DNA of 64,000 bases from assembly GCF_039645995.1 (NCBI RefSeq), contig NZ_CP147920.1, forward strand, positions 620,001-684,000, written 5' to 3'. The notes under the pieces are model-generated. The model made no database searches. It worked only from the letters and a program-made list of their open reading frames with translations, and was not told the origin of the DNA. The position numbers and the translations under genes were made by a program. Positions 63,845-64,000 of the stretch are shown here, piece by piece. Every line of letters begins with the position of its first letter. Within the stretch, counting starts at the first letter, position 1. The stretch is from Sulfurimonas sp. HSL3-1. GTDB taxonomy: Bacteria > Campylobacterota > Campylobacteria > Campylobacterales > Sulfurimonadaceae.

Positions 63845-64000
63845 TCAGCCGCTCCACTTCTCCAGCTTCGCCGCGTTGTGGTTGTAATCGGGCTCTTTCG
63901 ACTCCGGGTCGAGGAGGTCGTTGGTCAGGTAGTTGATACGGCGGTCGGTGACAGGGACGAAGAGGGTCTTTTCGCGGATGTTCTCCGTCACCTTCGCCTC
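63845..64000 (-). CDS. Molybdopterin oxidoreductase, C-terminus only
   Basis: The last 51 codons of a leftward gene that enters from the right edge. EKTLFVPVTDRRINYLTND followed by LLDPESKEPDYNHNAAKLEKW is the typical ending of the molybdopterin-dinucleotide-binding domain of DMSO-reductase-family enzymes (such as nitrate reductase or formate dehydrogenase catalytic subunits). Which enzyme cannot be told from this fragment. Confidence 0.7.
   Translation of the reverse strand, partial: EAKVTENIREKTLFVPVTDRRINYLTNDLLDPESKEPDYNHNAAKLEKWSG

Overview
The window looks like chromosome from a Campylobacterota bacterium of the Sulfurimonas/Sulfurovum kind, with a G+C content that is high for that group. 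This is judged from gene order and protein style: rnr-holA overlap, rplI-hslV-hslU-era, trmB-ftsE-ftsX-envC, and a competence/MSHA-like type IV pilus locus resembling the Campylobacter cts genes. It is inference, not a database match. Genes are tightly packed, many overlap by ATGA or TAATG, and TATAAT -10 boxes are easy to see in the short gaps.

Layout. 1-6016: DNA replication and RNA housekeeping (holA at the edge, rnr, a small unknown, greB, purL). 6064-13054: an accessory block with a CPBP membrane protease and two very large proteins of unknown function (731 and 1361 residues) in one transcript. 13546-16508: a FecR / OmpA / CHASE2-HD-GYP operon, predicted to be envelope-linked cyclic-di-GMP turnover. 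16582-23218: DUF2905 protein, SulP transporter, valS, and a UvrD-type helicase. 23237-32729: a nine-gene leftward type IV pilus/transformation operon (MshI-J-K-L-M-N-E-G order) preceded by a long leader with a candidate structured RNA. 33030-38201: argG, a ferredoxin-thioredoxin reductase/rhodanese fusion, rplI, hslV, hslU, era. 38329-46251: two small unknowns, an envelope/division operon (rluD, FN3 lipoprotein, trmB, ftsE, ftsX, envC-like), rodA and a CAU tRNA gene. 46292-46858: a glutathione peroxidase with two plausible starts.

47063-58869 is the most striking part: two converging transcription units. They hold two transglutaminase-like proteins (one fused to DUF2126), two circularly permuted ATP-grasp proteins (one fused to an alpha-E domain), two free alpha-E proteins, and two aspartoacylase-family proteins, one of which has lost its visible zinc ligands. 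Such sets are predicted to make and cut an amide-linked peptide or peptide tag. The substrate is unknown, and the active/degenerate aspartoacylase pair looks like an unusual addition.

59118-64000: a DMT exporter, an AT-rich insert with two small genes that share a repeated hairpin, a carboxymuconolactone-decarboxylase-like protein, a TetR regulator, a ketoacyl synthase and a hotdog thioesterase divergently arranged around two TetR-type operators, and the C-terminus of a molybdopterin oxidoreductase at the right edge. No CRISPR array, rRNA or insertion sequence was seen.
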